Position numbers and translations under genes: made by a program | Shown: piece after piece, positions 54,174 through 63,633 of the stretch | Layout of the letters: the number at the start of each line of letters is the position of its first letter | Numbering within the stretch: the stretch's first letter is position 1 | Notes under the pieces: model-generated | Told to the model about the DNA's origin: nothing | Seen by the model: only the letters and a program-made list of their open reading frames with translations | Databases searched by the model: none | Origin: Bdellovibrionales bacterium | Lineage (GTDB): Bacteria > Bdellovibrionota > Bdellovibrionia > Bdellovibrionales > UBA1609 | NCBI GenBank assembly: GCA_016714165.1 | Contig: JADJNU010000001.1 | Span: forward strand, 1,550,001 to 1,614,000 | Length of the DNA stretch: 64,000 nt | Direction: 5' to 3'

Positions 54174-57100
54174 ATCTCCTCACAAGAAAATTCGTGACAC
54201 TCGCGGACCTGAGTATTTACACCGTGCAATTGAACTGTTCCCCGAAATTTTGTTGAGTTCGGTTGATAACCGTTTGGATTTTGTTGGCTTTCTTGAAAAA
54301 CGCGCCGAGCTAATCCAGAGAACCAAACCATTGATCACAAACCAAGATCGATCCCGTTCACTAAAAACCATAGTGATTGAAACTCAGGAAAATAAACTTA
54401 CTCGGCTAAAGGTGATTGATCTTCAATTGTTTAAAGCAACTTCAGCTGATGAGGTCGCTTCTATTGGGGCTTCGTTGCAAATTAATTTGGAAACTCTGTT
54501 GAACCTAAGCAAAGGCGAAACTCTGCGCATCACGCTGGCCAAGCTCCTGAAGAATCATCCTGAAAAGGCCTCCTTGCTCAAGTTGCCTGACGAACAGTTA
54601 TTGGACAAGCTGTCTCAAGAAGCGCAGATTCCGCCCAACACCTTAGCAGGCCTCCGGATTCGAAGAGAACTTGAAAATGAAGTGGTCACTCGACTTGTTC
54701 AAGTTCTTCGGGAAAGTAATCTGAAATCTATTCCTGAAAGGGCCTTGCGATCAACAATCCGAGATGTGCTGCAGTCTTTTCCCTCATATGAAGATATCTA
54801 CAGCCTCGCTCTTAATATGTTGAGTGCGCTAGCGGCTAAGGAATTGAGCACTGCTGCAGTGACAGTCGAAGATTCAGTTCAATCGCGACAAGGACTGGTT
54901 CTCTACGAGTTGCCTGCTGACCTCGCGCTCATCAAGGGTCTGCTTGCTCGTGACTGTAGCTCCACGACTTGTATGGGCTATCCGATGAGCGCAAAGGAGA
55001 GAGTTTTTCTTGCTGTCGATCTAGCTACCGAGACACGACTCGGCATAGCTGTCGGAACCATGGTCAACCATCCTGAGCACCCAGACTTCTACCTTCACAC
55101 CGTCAATGGACTTCGCTTGACCGCTTCTCATATAGAGTTGATTTTAAATGGTTTTTTTATGTCGAGACAGACTCTTGGATTCTCGAAACTACTTCTCCCC
55201 CCTCCAGATAAGATCGATGAAAACGTGAATTTTTTGAAAATTGCTGAAGTCCTGAAGCACTATTCAATCGGCGCAATGGATCAGCCCATTGACTTTATTG
55301 ATGCTCCTTTGCGAAATGTCATCGAGGAGTTCTCGACTCGTTCTTACGACTCGATGACAGAGAACTCACTGGGCCGAAGCATTGAACCGACTGCTGACCC
55401 TACACTCAGCATTTCCGTTCACGACAGCAACCCGTATGCTGATGAGCCACCAAATATTCATGAGCTACAGCCAGAAATGTTTCGTCCCCTTCTCCTTGTT
55501 TTGGGGGCGTCGGGCGCAGAAGGCCCAGCTCAAGAACTTGCGAGACTCGTCGGATTTGAATACTCCAGCTTGTCGCCGATTTTCAATGCACTCAAAAATA
55601 CTGAGAGAATTCCTCTCATGGAATATCGCCGGCAACGCAATCGCTTTCTTGACCAAGAGGATTTGTCGACCAGAAAAATTCTACTCAGCTTCCAACCTGG
55701 TGCCTTGCTTTCGCCAGATGCCTTTGCATTTGAAAATCTTGAGGAAATTGCGCCTATTTTAATTGGAAGAATCCATCAGATTTTTTTTCTTAATAACGAC
55801 CCCACTCTGTTTGATTTGCTAAAAAAACTGGATGCACCTATCAGATTTAATCTGGCAAAATATATTCTATCCTCCTTGGAAAAATTTCGTTCCCCTTCGA
55901 CCCAAGAGGAATTTCAAATTTTGGTGCAGAGAAAGCGTCTTCTTCAGGAATTGATTCCGTTTGTCGAATGGATCGAGTTCATCGACAAGCTCCTTGCAAG
56001 TGGCATGAGCCTCTCAAGCTGGTTGGATTTTGCCTTTGATTATCCCGATTCTGTAAGTCAGGATATCTCGAATGCAGTGGCCAATCATGTAAAAGGCAAG
56101 TCAGGGCTTTCTGAATTAATCGAACAGGGCCAGAAACACCTTGACGAGGTAGCGCGTCTCGCAAGCAACTACACAGAGATAGAACTCGCCGAGATTGCCA
56201 GACAAGAATGGTCGAGCCAAATCCTGAGCTTAGCGCTCAACATGGTCATCGAAAAAAGGCTCACCCCAGCCGAGATGGCCGAAGTGGCGATGATGCTTCA
56301 TTTGCCTGACGCACAAGCTATTGTTCCCTATTTTCCTTTTCTGGTCCCCCATCTCAATATCGAATCTCTTGAGTTGCTGCTTAATTCTCCGCAAACAATA
56401 AGGACCGATACATCAGACGAGATACTCTTGAATCTGGCTTTAATTTCGTTGTCAGCGAAGATGAACTCCGCAAATGAATTCAGAGATTTCAAGCGTCGAT
56501 TGTTCAAGCTTTTTATTAGAACTCCTTCACTAACGAGTTCACTCATTGATAGTGCAGGCGATCTTAGGAGTTCGGCCGATCTTCAAGATTGGGTCGAATT
56601 GCTTTGGTCTAGAATGGAGTTGCTCCCCTATTTTGACGAGAGACTTGTGATGAATTCTATTTCGAAGGTAACTGACGACAAGTTTGTAGCTTGGGTCAAG
56701 GAGCTCCTTGAAAATAAGCCGCAATTCTTAACCTCTCCGGCGGTCCAATCCCTAAGATTAAATTTGCTATTATTACAAACAAAGTCCGTTGATTCATTTG
56801 TAAGTCTCTTGGAAGTGGCACTCCAGACCGGGAGACCAATTGTCCGTTTGGGCGCCGTGGCACATCTTTCAAGAATCAGCTCCTCCGTGGAAGACACTCT
56901 TCGAGCTTTAGTCCTGCTCAAACCAGATCAAGGGTATTTTAATTTGGTCATGAATCACATCCACTCTTTAAATGATTTTGAGACTCTTCTATCATCCCAC
57001 TTTCAGGGACAACCATTGAATCAGGTTGAACTCTTCAACTTGTTTTATCTCTTCCTCGTGACCCAAGAACCGCAGGGGCGTGGCCAATTCTCGGCGGAAA

Positions 57101-57204
57101 GTTTTTCCGTGCTCTTACGAAAATATGGGATAAGTGAAATGGCAGCCTATTTACCAGCCCTTGAAGATAAAAAAATGGGATCATGCATAAAAAGGCTTCT
57201 TTGA
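54103..57204 (+). CDS. Very large exported helical protein of unknown function
   Basis: The product has 1033 residues from GTG 54103 (or GTG 54109). A short signal peptide (IRFILAACIFLVSLHSIG) suggests export. The mature protein is almost entirely alpha-helical, with leucine-rich helical pairs through residues 420-1000 that look like degenerate HEAT or TPR-type solenoid repeats. Residues about 270-330 are different, with two cysteines (RDCSSTTCMGYP) and strands ending in NHPEHPDFYLHTVNG. No catalytic motif is recognised. The S1/P1-type nuclease gene follows about 100 bp later, so the two may be co-transcribed. Confidence 0.68.
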   Translation: MEVNIRFILAACIFLVSLHSIGNESPHKKIRDTRGPEYLHRAIELFPEILLSSVDNRLDFVGFLEKRAELIQRTKPLITNQDRSRSLKTIVIETQENKLTRLKVIDLQLFKATSADEVASIGASLQINLETLLNLSKGETLRITLAKLLKNHPEKASLLKLPDEQLLDKLSQEAQIPPNTLAGLRIRRELENEVVTRLVQVLRESNLKSIPERALRSTIRDVLQSFPSYEDIYSLALNMLSALAAKELSTAAVTVEDSVQSRQGLVLYELPADLALIKGLLARDCSSTTCMGYPMSAKERVFLAVDLATETRLGIAVGTMVNHPEHPDFYLHTVNGLRLTASHIELILNGFFMSRQTLGFSKLLLPPPDKIDENVNFLKIAEVLKHYSIGAMDQPIDFIDAPLRNVIEEFSTRSYDSMTENSLGRSIEPTADPTLSISVHDSNPYADEPPNIHELQPEMFRPLLLVLGASGAEGPAQELARLVGFEYSSLSPIFNALKNTERIPLMEYRRQRNRFLDQEDLSTRKILLSFQPGALLSPDAFAFENLEEIAPILIGRIHQIFFLNNDPTLFDLLKKLDAPIRFNLAKYILSSLEKFRSPSTQEEFQILVQRKRLLQELIPFVEWIEFIDKLLASGMSLSSWLDFAFDYPDSVSQDISNAVANHVKGKSGLSELIEQGQKHLDEVARLASNYTEIELAEIARQEWSSQILSLALNMVIEKRLTPAEMAEVAMMLHLPDAQAIVPYFPFLVPHLNIESLELLLNSPQTIRTDTSDEILLNLALISLSAKMNSANEFRDFKRRLFKLFIRTPSLTSSLIDSAGDLRSSADLQDWVELLWSRMELLPYFDERLVMNSISKVTDDKFVAWVKELLENKPQFLTSPAVQSLRLNLLLLQTKSVDSFVSLLEVALQTGRPIVRLGAVAHLSRISSSVEDTLRALVLLKPDQGYFNLVMNHIHSLNDFETLLSSHFQGQPLNQVELFNLFYLFLVTQEPQGRGQFSAESFSVLLRKYGISEMAAYLPALEDKKMGSCIKRLL

Positions 57205-57305
57205 CCGGCGACTCGGGGAGCGACCCTTACCTAGACATAGACATCATCAAGTTTTATGCTCGGATAACTGCCCAAATATTAAATTGCTTAAAAGGAATCA
57301 TCTCG

Positions 57306-58652
57306 ATGCTAATAAAATTGTCGCCAAAGAAATTGTCGCTTTTCATTGGACCTTTTTTGGGTGTCACAATGGCGATCGCCTGTCTGTTGGTAGGCCTTCG
57401 CGCTCAGGCTTGGGGTGAAAGGGGCCACCACCTCATTGGGCACACAGCCGCACTTCTCATGGAGAGTTTTTCCGACAAAGAAGCCAAGGATCGCGGTCTT
57501 CCCACTTTTTTCAAGGACCGCGCTCACCAATTTGGTCATCTCTCCAATCTTCCCGATATTTCTTGGAGAGAAACCACTCGGCAATCCAAAAGCGCGATGC
57601 TGGCCAACGGCCCCACTCACTTCATTGACCTGGAGCTTCTCGTTGGCTTGCCCACAAAAGATAACAAAGCCTCCTACCAAAAACTCTTGCTCGGTTTGCC
57701 CTCTGATTACTCAGAAGTTCTGGAGAAATTCGATGGAAAGCCAAATCCTATCTCCGCAAATACCGCCTCCCCTCAAGTCTTGCGGGTGTATTTTGACGTG
57801 GGCTCAGCGCCCTGGCGTGTCCGTGAACTCTTTGAAAAAATGGCTGCGGCCTTTGCCTGCGCGAAAGGAAAAGAAACCGGAGTTTCATCCCAATTGATCG
57901 ACGAGAGACCAAAATGGCATCTGCCAATCATTTCTCAAGAGAAGCCGCCAAGCCTCGGTTTTAATTTTTACTCTTGCACCAAAGAACAGTCTCGACTTGA
58001 GGCGATCTCCGCAGCTTTGGCAATTGGAGGAGTCATGGGACATTTTGTGGGCGACCTCACACAACCCTATCACACAACGGTTAACTACGATGGCTGGGCC
58101 ACCGGAAACGGAAAAGCACACGAGTACTTTGAAAGCACTGTCGTTGACAGTCTTGAGCTCTCAATTGAAAATCAGGTTTATAATCGTGCAAAGTCCTCTT
58201 CTCTCAAACACATCATCGAAAAAAACATTGGTGTTGACTGGAAGACCAAAGGAGCCGCCTCTTCCTTTGCCTTAGCCCTCGCGGCAAATTCCTGGAGTCG
58301 GCTTGACGAAGCCATTCGTATTGATAAAAAATATGCAATTATTCAAGCCATCTCGACCAAGGATTCTTCTGTTTCTCAGCAGAACGAAGCTAAAAATGGA
58401 TTGCCCCCTTTGCGCCACCCTGCTTCTTCCCAAAAAGTGATCAAAGCATTTACCCCAATCTTAATTGAGCGCCTTGCAATCGGATCTCGAGCTTTGGCAA
58501 AAATTTGGTATCAGGCCTGGATCGAAGGCGGAAAACCCAACTTGGCTGATGTTCGTCCCACTTCCATTCCCTATATTTTAGATGTACCCTTCTTGTGGCC
58601 AACCTATGATGATGGGGCCTTGAAAAACCTTAGCTCCAAGAAGGATGAGTGA
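57306..58652 (+). CDS. Secreted S1/P1-type zinc nuclease
   Basis: From ATG 57306 the product has 448 residues with a signal peptide cut after Ala35, exposing Trp36 as the new N-terminus (WGERGHHLIGHTAA). In this superfamily (S1/P1 nucleases and bacterial phospholipase C) the mature Trp amine and carbonyl bind zinc, so the start and cleavage site support each other. Further ligands are in NLPDISW, THFIDLE and GHFVGDLTQPYHTTVNYDG, then HEYFES. It should degrade single-stranded nucleic acids or 3'-nucleotides outside the cytoplasm. A longer frame from 57183 would bury the signal peptide. The next gene starts three bases after the stop. Confidence 0.88.
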   Translation: MLIKLSPKKLSLFIGPFLGVTMAIACLLVGLRAQAWGERGHHLIGHTAALLMESFSDKEAKDRGLPTFFKDRAHQFGHLSNLPDISWRETTRQSKSAMLANGPTHFIDLELLVGLPTKDNKASYQKLLLGLPSDYSEVLEKFDGKPNPISANTASPQVLRVYFDVGSAPWRVRELFEKMAAAFACAKGKETGVSSQLIDERPKWHLPIISQEKPPSLGFNFYSCTKEQSRLEAISAALAIGGVMGHFVGDLTQPYHTTVNYDGWATGNGKAHEYFESTVVDSLELSIENQVYNRAKSSSLKHIIEKNIGVDWKTKGAASSFALALAANSWSRLDEAIRIDKKYAIIQAISTKDSSVSQQNEAKNGLPPLRHPASSQKVIKAFTPILIERLAIGSRALAKIWYQAWIEGGKPNLADVRPTSIPYILDVPFLWPTYDDGALKNLSSKKDE

Positions 58653-58655
58653 TCT

Positions 58656-60018
58656 ATGGCTATAAAATTTTTCATTCTTTCGGCCCTGCTTTTTCTCTGC
58701 CGAGTTACGACCACGTTGGCACAGGAAGTTCCCTACGCACTCCCTCAAAAAGCCAGAATTGATACGGGACCCGATGAAATTTCACCCGAGAAGGGAAATT
58801 CTGATCCTCTCAATAAGCAAACGAAACTCTTAGAGTCAAAAAAAATAAAGATAGCTGAAAATCAAGTCAATGAATTCGTCGGAGTGGTTCAGTTTGTTAA
58901 AGGCTCAGTGACCTGGTCAGGAACAGAACGCAAGGATCCCATTCAATTCAAAACTCTCTTCCGCTGGAATGAGAGTGCTTTCGTCGATCAAGATTCCTAC
59001 ATAAAATTTATTTCAAGAGGTCGCTGTACGGCGGTTGCCTACGGAAAATCACAGATTCAATCTCCACTGCCTTCTGCCGATAGCTCCTGGAATTTTAACG
59101 GAGGATCAGCCCGATGGATATGCGGACCCGATCAGTCGGATCATCTCCGCGTTGATGGACACGCTTTGAGCCTGAGCGATGCCGAAATCTTCTATCATCG
59201 CCTCCAACTTTACGTCTTGAGGGGAAGAGTCTTGTCTGAATCTGGAGAACTCCCCCCTGGAGCAACCTACGTTTGGGAAAAGCAGGGCTGGAAAGTAAAA
59301 CACTCAAGCGAAGAAGCCTTCCTGAGCTGGAAACTCAACCAAGATTTAGAAGCTCCGAAAGAAAGCTACAAATTGACTCAACCTAAAAGGAAAGTCAGCA
59401 GCCGATGGTCTTTGGGGCCCTTAGGAGGAAACATCCAGTTCAACCACGCCAATTATCTCTTTGAGTTGGAGGACAATGAGAATCACGGGGCCCGTTTGCA
59501 AACTAACTTTAAGTTTGGTGAGAAGTCCTATTTGGTCGGTCTTAATTTCTATGAGTCGGACAAATCGGATAATGATGCAGGATCGAAATTTCATTCTGGA
59601 CCTCCGTCGACATTTAATGTTTCCAATCGTCTTGAATCTTTCGTTCTTGATGTGGGACTGCGCTCCGAGTTTGAGCGCGAATGGGCTTGGTTTTTTCGTG
59701 CCGGAATTGGACATGATATTTTGGGAATGGATAGTTACGGCCCCAGCTTTAGTGTTCATCGTGACATTTCTTCTCTGAGCGGAAGACTCTCATTGGGGCT
59801 CGATCGAATATTTTTTTACAGAAACACTTGGCTGGGGTGGCTTGCTTATTTCAGCTGAGATCTATTTTCATCAAGCGCTTCGGTATCAAGGCACAAAAAA
59901 ACGTGAGCAAGAGTACTTTTCAGGACCAGAGCCAACGGAATTGGACAGGGACAACGAAAAGTTCGCCCACAACGCTTGGGGTCTATTAGTTCATCTCGCG
60001 CCACTCGTTCAGTTTTAA
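58656..60018 (+). pseudogene. FecR-like domain plus outer-membrane barrel protein, frameshifted near the 3' end
   Basis: A signal peptide (LFLCRVTTTLAQ) is followed by a FecR-like segment, about residues 75-220 (NEFVGVVQFVKGSVTWSG). Then come strands of a beta barrel, about 245-400 (RWSLGPLGGNIQFNHANYLF, ARLQTNFKFGEKSYLVGLNF). The frame stops at 59858. If one T is removed from the seven-T run at 59811-59817, it continues as TLGWGGLLISAEIYFHQALR to AWGLLVHLAPLVQF, stop at 60016-60018. A final Phe after an amphipathic strand is the standard barrel signature, so the longer product of about 453 residues is surely the ancestral form. Truncation would remove the assembly signal. Confidence 0.8.
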
Positions 60019-60968
60019 AATTCTTCCTTAAGTCCGTTGAGGTCAAATGGGACCTCTTCGACGGCAGGCTTCCAATCATCTGGCGCGCCTAGGATCTTAA
60101 CGGCCTCAGAAGATACAAACTCTCGATCATTTTTAACCAATAGAGAAGTTTGTTTGATCTCGTTGACAAGAGCTGGAGCTATCGCATTAACGATAAGAGG
60201 CTTCACCTCTTCTCTTTTCTCTCCCTCTGAGGAACCCTGTTTGCTCTTTTCACGAACTTGTTCGACGACAACCTGTTGACCAGAATTGACGAGAACACTT
60301 TGGCCCGTGTCGACCTGCTCAACTTGAACGGCCCCATTTAGAGTTGCCTGTTCAGTTATTTTTGTGTTGGGCTCAAAACTCAGATAGAAATCGGTTCCTC
60401 GAACTCCCGCAACGGCAGTGGCAGTCCTCATCCGAAATCGACTCTGTTTTTTTTCTGGTTCAGTCTTTTTAGCATCAGATTTTGAATCTGGGCCTGAACC
60501 TAAGCCTGAACCTGAATCTGCCCCTAATCCTGAACTTGAACCTGAGCCTGAATCTGAACCTGTGCCTGGATTAAACAATGTTCTGATTTTACCGTAGGCC
60601 AGATGTACCAGAGTCGGGCTGCCTGAATTACTCGCGTATTCCTCAATCGATATTCTGGTGTGTGGCCCCAGTGTCAACAGGACGTTGCCTTTCAATCGAA
60701 CTTTCGCACGAGCAGATTGCAAAGTGACGATGATATCTTGGCAGTCCACAACTGCCTTTCCATTGGCCACGATCGCCTTGCGGACGGCGTCCGCTTTGCT
60801 TTCCGCTCCACCCTTCAGTCTGAGTATTTCCACCCTGCCTTTCGTCAATTCAATTCGCCCACAGTCGAGAGCCTCGGCGTGCACGGGAATAAAAAACATC
60901 GAACTCATCAAACAAACGGGAAAGAGAAAATAAAGGCCACGCAAACCATTTAAAGAAAATAGAATCAC
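60015..60968 (-). CDS. Secreted FecR-domain protein with low-complexity linker
   Basis: The 317-residue product has a signal peptide (residues about 1-31, ending HAEA). A FecR domain spans about 35-235 (CGRIELTKGRVEILRLKGG, TRISIEEYASNSG, TAVAGVRGTDFYLSFEPNT). It is interrupted by a Gly/Ser/Asp-rich linker at about 132-160, made of repeated GSxSG units. The ending is helical. FecR domains often sense or bind cell-wall or metal signals, but this has no sigma factor or membrane anchor nearby. It ends four bases inside the corrected end of the convergent FecR-barrel gene, so the two FecR-like genes face each other. Confidence 0.82.
   Translation of the reverse strand: MILFSLNGLRGLYFLFPVCLMSSMFFIPVHAEALDCGRIELTKGRVEILRLKGGAESKADAVRKAIVANGKAVVDCQDIIVTLQSARAKVRLKGNVLLTLGPHTRISIEEYASNSGSPTLVHLAYGKIRTLFNPGTGSDSGSGSSSGLGADSGSGLGSGPDSKSDAKKTEPEKKQSRFRMRTATAVAGVRGTDFYLSFEPNTKITEQATLNGAVQVEQVDTGQSVLVNSGQQVVVEQVREKSKQGSSEGEKREEVKPLIVNAIAPALVNEIKQTSLLVKNDREFVSSEAVKILGAPDDWKPAVEEVPFDLNGLKEEF
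60479..60576. repeat. Degenerate hexamer repeat inside the FecR gene
   Basis: The plus strand shows repeated CCTGAA, CCTGAG and TCTGAA hexamers. On the coding strand they give the Gly/Ser/Asp linker. Being in phase with codons, changes in repeat number would lengthen or shorten the linker without breaking the frame. Confidence 0.8.
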
Positions 60969-60993
60969 TCCGTCCTCCTTCGCTCTCGGTTTA

Positions 60994-63537
60994 CTAAAGG
61001 GTCATATATCCTAGAGCTGAAAAAACTCGCTCCGTCTCTCCTACCAAAGTACCCACGTCCTCACAATGCCCGTCGGCCCCAATCTCGCGAGCAAAGTCAG
61101 AGGTCACTGGCGCACCTCCCACCATAACCCGAAAATCCAAGCCCCTGCGACGATTTTCTTCTACAAGTTGTTTCATTTGGACCATCGTTGTCGTCATCAA
61201 TGCAGAGAGGGCGATAATTTGGGCCTTATTCTTCTCGGCCGCCAAAAAGATTTCATCCATGGCGACATTGCGACCCAGGTCGATCACTTGATAGCCAAAA
61301 TTTTTCAACATGAGAATACAGATATTTTTTCCAATGTCATGAATGTCGCCCTTCACCGTCGCAAAGACAATCGTACCACGAGCTTCTCCACTCCCCCCGC
61401 TGGTTTTGAAAAAAGGCTCAAGAAGGGCCACTCCTAATTTCATTGCCTCAGCCGAAGCAACGAGGTGAGGAATAAATCTCTTTCGCTTCGCAAACAGATC
61501 TCCCAAGTACCTAATTCCAGGAGTCATGATCTCCAAAAACAAACTGAAAGATTCATCTGACCTCGTTTTTAGAAACTCCCTAATGTCAGTTTGTATTTTG
61601 TCTTTCTTCCCATCAACAATATCCCAAAAGATCTCCGTTTCAAGCGCATCAAGATCCAATTGCTTAACGAAATCGTCTCCTTCTTCAGACTTCGTCTGAA
61701 GGGGCTGAACCCCTGAAGAGGCAGAGTCGGTTCCCTCGCTGATTGGCTGAGACCACTTATCTAAATAATTTTCGACTGCGGCTCCCCTGGGACCAAATAG
61801 TTCAGCCGCCGCCACTCTGGTGGCTATCTGATTTTCAAGTACGTTCATGATGGCACTGTTCAGCCCTCTTTGCACCGCCATCATCAAATAGGATTGGTGA
61901 ACAAATCTTCGGTTCGGCAATCCAAATGATGAGTTGCTCAAACCAAAAGTTGTCGCACAACCCAGTTCCTTTTGAATCAGCTCAATCGTTCTCAAACTTT
62001 CTCGAGCTCCTTCTCTCATTGCCGAAACAGTTAAGGCCAAAACATCAAAAACGACATCGTGCCGATTAAATCCCGCCTCTATTAGTCGATCCAAAATTTT
62101 TCGCGCATAGATCAGGCGATCTTCCGCTTTTTCAGGAACCATCGTCTCGGTGATCAAGGCGAGCATCGCTCCACCGGTGCGCTTTGCAATTGGAATCACT
62201 TCTTCAAGTTTTTCATCTTCAGCATTGATTGAGTTGAGAAGAGGTCTTCCGTAGTAAACTTCTCCCCCCATTTTGAGAGCCAATGAAAAGCTTGAATCAA
62301 TCACCAAAGGCACTTCGACCGAATTCTGTAATGTCGTGATGACCTCTCTCATCATCTTTGGCTCGTCAATCAAAGGGACTCCCACATTGACATCCAGGCA
62401 CTGAGCCCCATTTTGAATTTGCAGATGAGCATCGGCCAGTAGTGCTTCGATGTTTCCTTGCCGGATCATGTCGGCCACTTTTTTTCGTCCTGTGGGGTTG
62501 ATTTTTTCGCCGATCATCACAAAGGGATGCTGAGGTCCGATTCCCACGGCCCGTGTTTTTGAGGCGATCAAAACACGTTGATCGTCAAGAGGTTGGCTCG
62601 CTCCAAAAACTCTGTCTCCCTGACTATCAACGTAGTGCCTGATAGCTTTAATATATTCTGGTGTTGTTCCACAACAGCCACCCAGTATTCTCGTCCCGCG
62701 CTCAAAAAACTGTGGAATGTATTCGGCCATTTGAACAGCATCCATCGGAAACACTGTCTCGCCATTTCTCAACTCTGGCATGCCCGCATTTGGCTGGATG
62801 GCGATTGGCAATCGACTCCAGACCTTCATTTTCTCGACCACCTTCAACATCGCCTGCGGACCTACCGAACAATTGGCACCAACTGCATCACAATGGTATC
62901 CCTCCGCTATCGCCACACATGCCTCAGGGCTAATTCCAGTGTCTGAAAAAGTATCCGTGTTAAATGTCATCAGACCAATCAGCGGGACTTTTAAACTGAG
63001 ATCGCGCACGGCTGCCAATGCCGCTTTGAAATCCATCGAATCAAACATTGTCTCAACAACAATCAAGTCGACGCCTTCGTCGATCAAAACTCGAGCCTGT
63101 TCCCTAAAGATCTCAAAAACCTCATCAAAAGATCGCGATCCCGTCGGAAACACGGTATCCCCACAAGGACCCAAATCGCCCGCCACGAAACACCGCTCAC
63201 CTCCCGCTCGTCGAGCGATCTCCACGGCCCTTGCATTGATATCAACAAGTTTCGAGTGAGCCCGATATTCGTCGAGGCGCCAGCGCGAAGCTCCAAAAGT
63301 ATTTGTGATAAGAATATCTGCTCCAGCCTCAGCATACTCTTTTTGTACACCTTCAATCACTTTTGGATTTTCTAAATTCCAAAGATCAGGGGCGTGTCCG
63401 GGGGGGAGTCCCCTTTTCATGAGGAGAGCTCCCATCGACCCATCAAAAATCATCAATCGAGAATTCAAAGCCTTGCGAAATTCCTGGTAGCGTCCTTTTT
63501 GTATCAAAACTCTCTCCCTTACTTCAGATAAATTCAA
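60994..63537 (-). CDS. metH: Cobalamin-dependent methionine synthase without reactivation domain
   Basis: The enzyme transfers a methyl group from methyltetrahydrofolate via B12 to homocysteine. In 847 residues there are a homocysteine domain (about 25-320; Zn ligands in GANCSVG and GGCCGTTPEY), a pterin domain (about 340-600; GEKINPTGRKK, DVNVGVPLID), and a cap plus B12-binding domain (about 640-845; lower axial His in VKGDIHDIGKN, GLNRx-like LGRNVAM, and SALMTTTM). The S-adenosylmethionine-binding reactivation domain of classical 1200-residue MetH is absent; the protein ends right after the Rossmann B12 fold. A corrinoid reactivator gene lies 76 bases upstream on the same strand. Confidence 0.92.
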   Translation of the reverse strand: MNLSEVRERVLIQKGRYQEFRKALNSRLMIFDGSMGALLMKRGLPPGHAPDLWNLENPKVIEGVQKEYAEAGADILITNTFGASRWRLDEYRAHSKLVDINARAVEIARRAGGERCFVAGDLGPCGDTVFPTGSRSFDEVFEIFREQARVLIDEGVDLIVVETMFDSMDFKAALAAVRDLSLKVPLIGLMTFNTDTFSDTGISPEACVAIAEGYHCDAVGANCSVGPQAMLKVVEKMKVWSRLPIAIQPNAGMPELRNGETVFPMDAVQMAEYIPQFFERGTRILGGCCGTTPEYIKAIRHYVDSQGDRVFGASQPLDDQRVLIASKTRAVGIGPQHPFVMIGEKINPTGRKKVADMIRQGNIEALLADAHLQIQNGAQCLDVNVGVPLIDEPKMMREVITTLQNSVEVPLVIDSSFSLALKMGGEVYYGRPLLNSINAEDEKLEEVIPIAKRTGGAMLALITETMVPEKAEDRLIYARKILDRLIEAGFNRHDVVFDVLALTVSAMREGARESLRTIELIQKELGCATTFGLSNSSFGLPNRRFVHQSYLMMAVQRGLNSAIMNVLENQIATRVAAAELFGPRGAAVENYLDKWSQPISEGTDSASSGVQPLQTKSEEGDDFVKQLDLDALETEIFWDIVDGKKDKIQTDIREFLKTRSDESFSLFLEIMTPGIRYLGDLFAKRKRFIPHLVASAEAMKLGVALLEPFFKTSGGSGEARGTIVFATVKGDIHDIGKNICILMLKNFGYQVIDLGRNVAMDEIFLAAEKNKAQIIALSALMTTTMVQMKQLVEENRRRGLDFRVMVGGAPVTSDFAREIGADGHCEDVGTLVGETERVFSALGYMTL

Positions 63538-63576
63538 ACTTATTCAAGCACCATCACTTCAGTCCTTATGGGATGT

Positions 63577-63633
63577 AAATTCACTGCAAATTCACGGAAA
63601 ATTCACGGCAAATTTACGGATGCAAATTCATGG
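63577..63633. repeat. Degenerate 11-bp repeats between metH and the upstream gene
   Basis: AAATTCACTGC, AAATTCACGGA, AAATTCACGGC, AAATTTACGGATGC and AAATTCATGG follow one another. The right part extends into the 3' end of the upstream corrinoid-activator gene. No obvious function; they could be a degenerate operator array or mere slippage. Confidence 0.6.
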
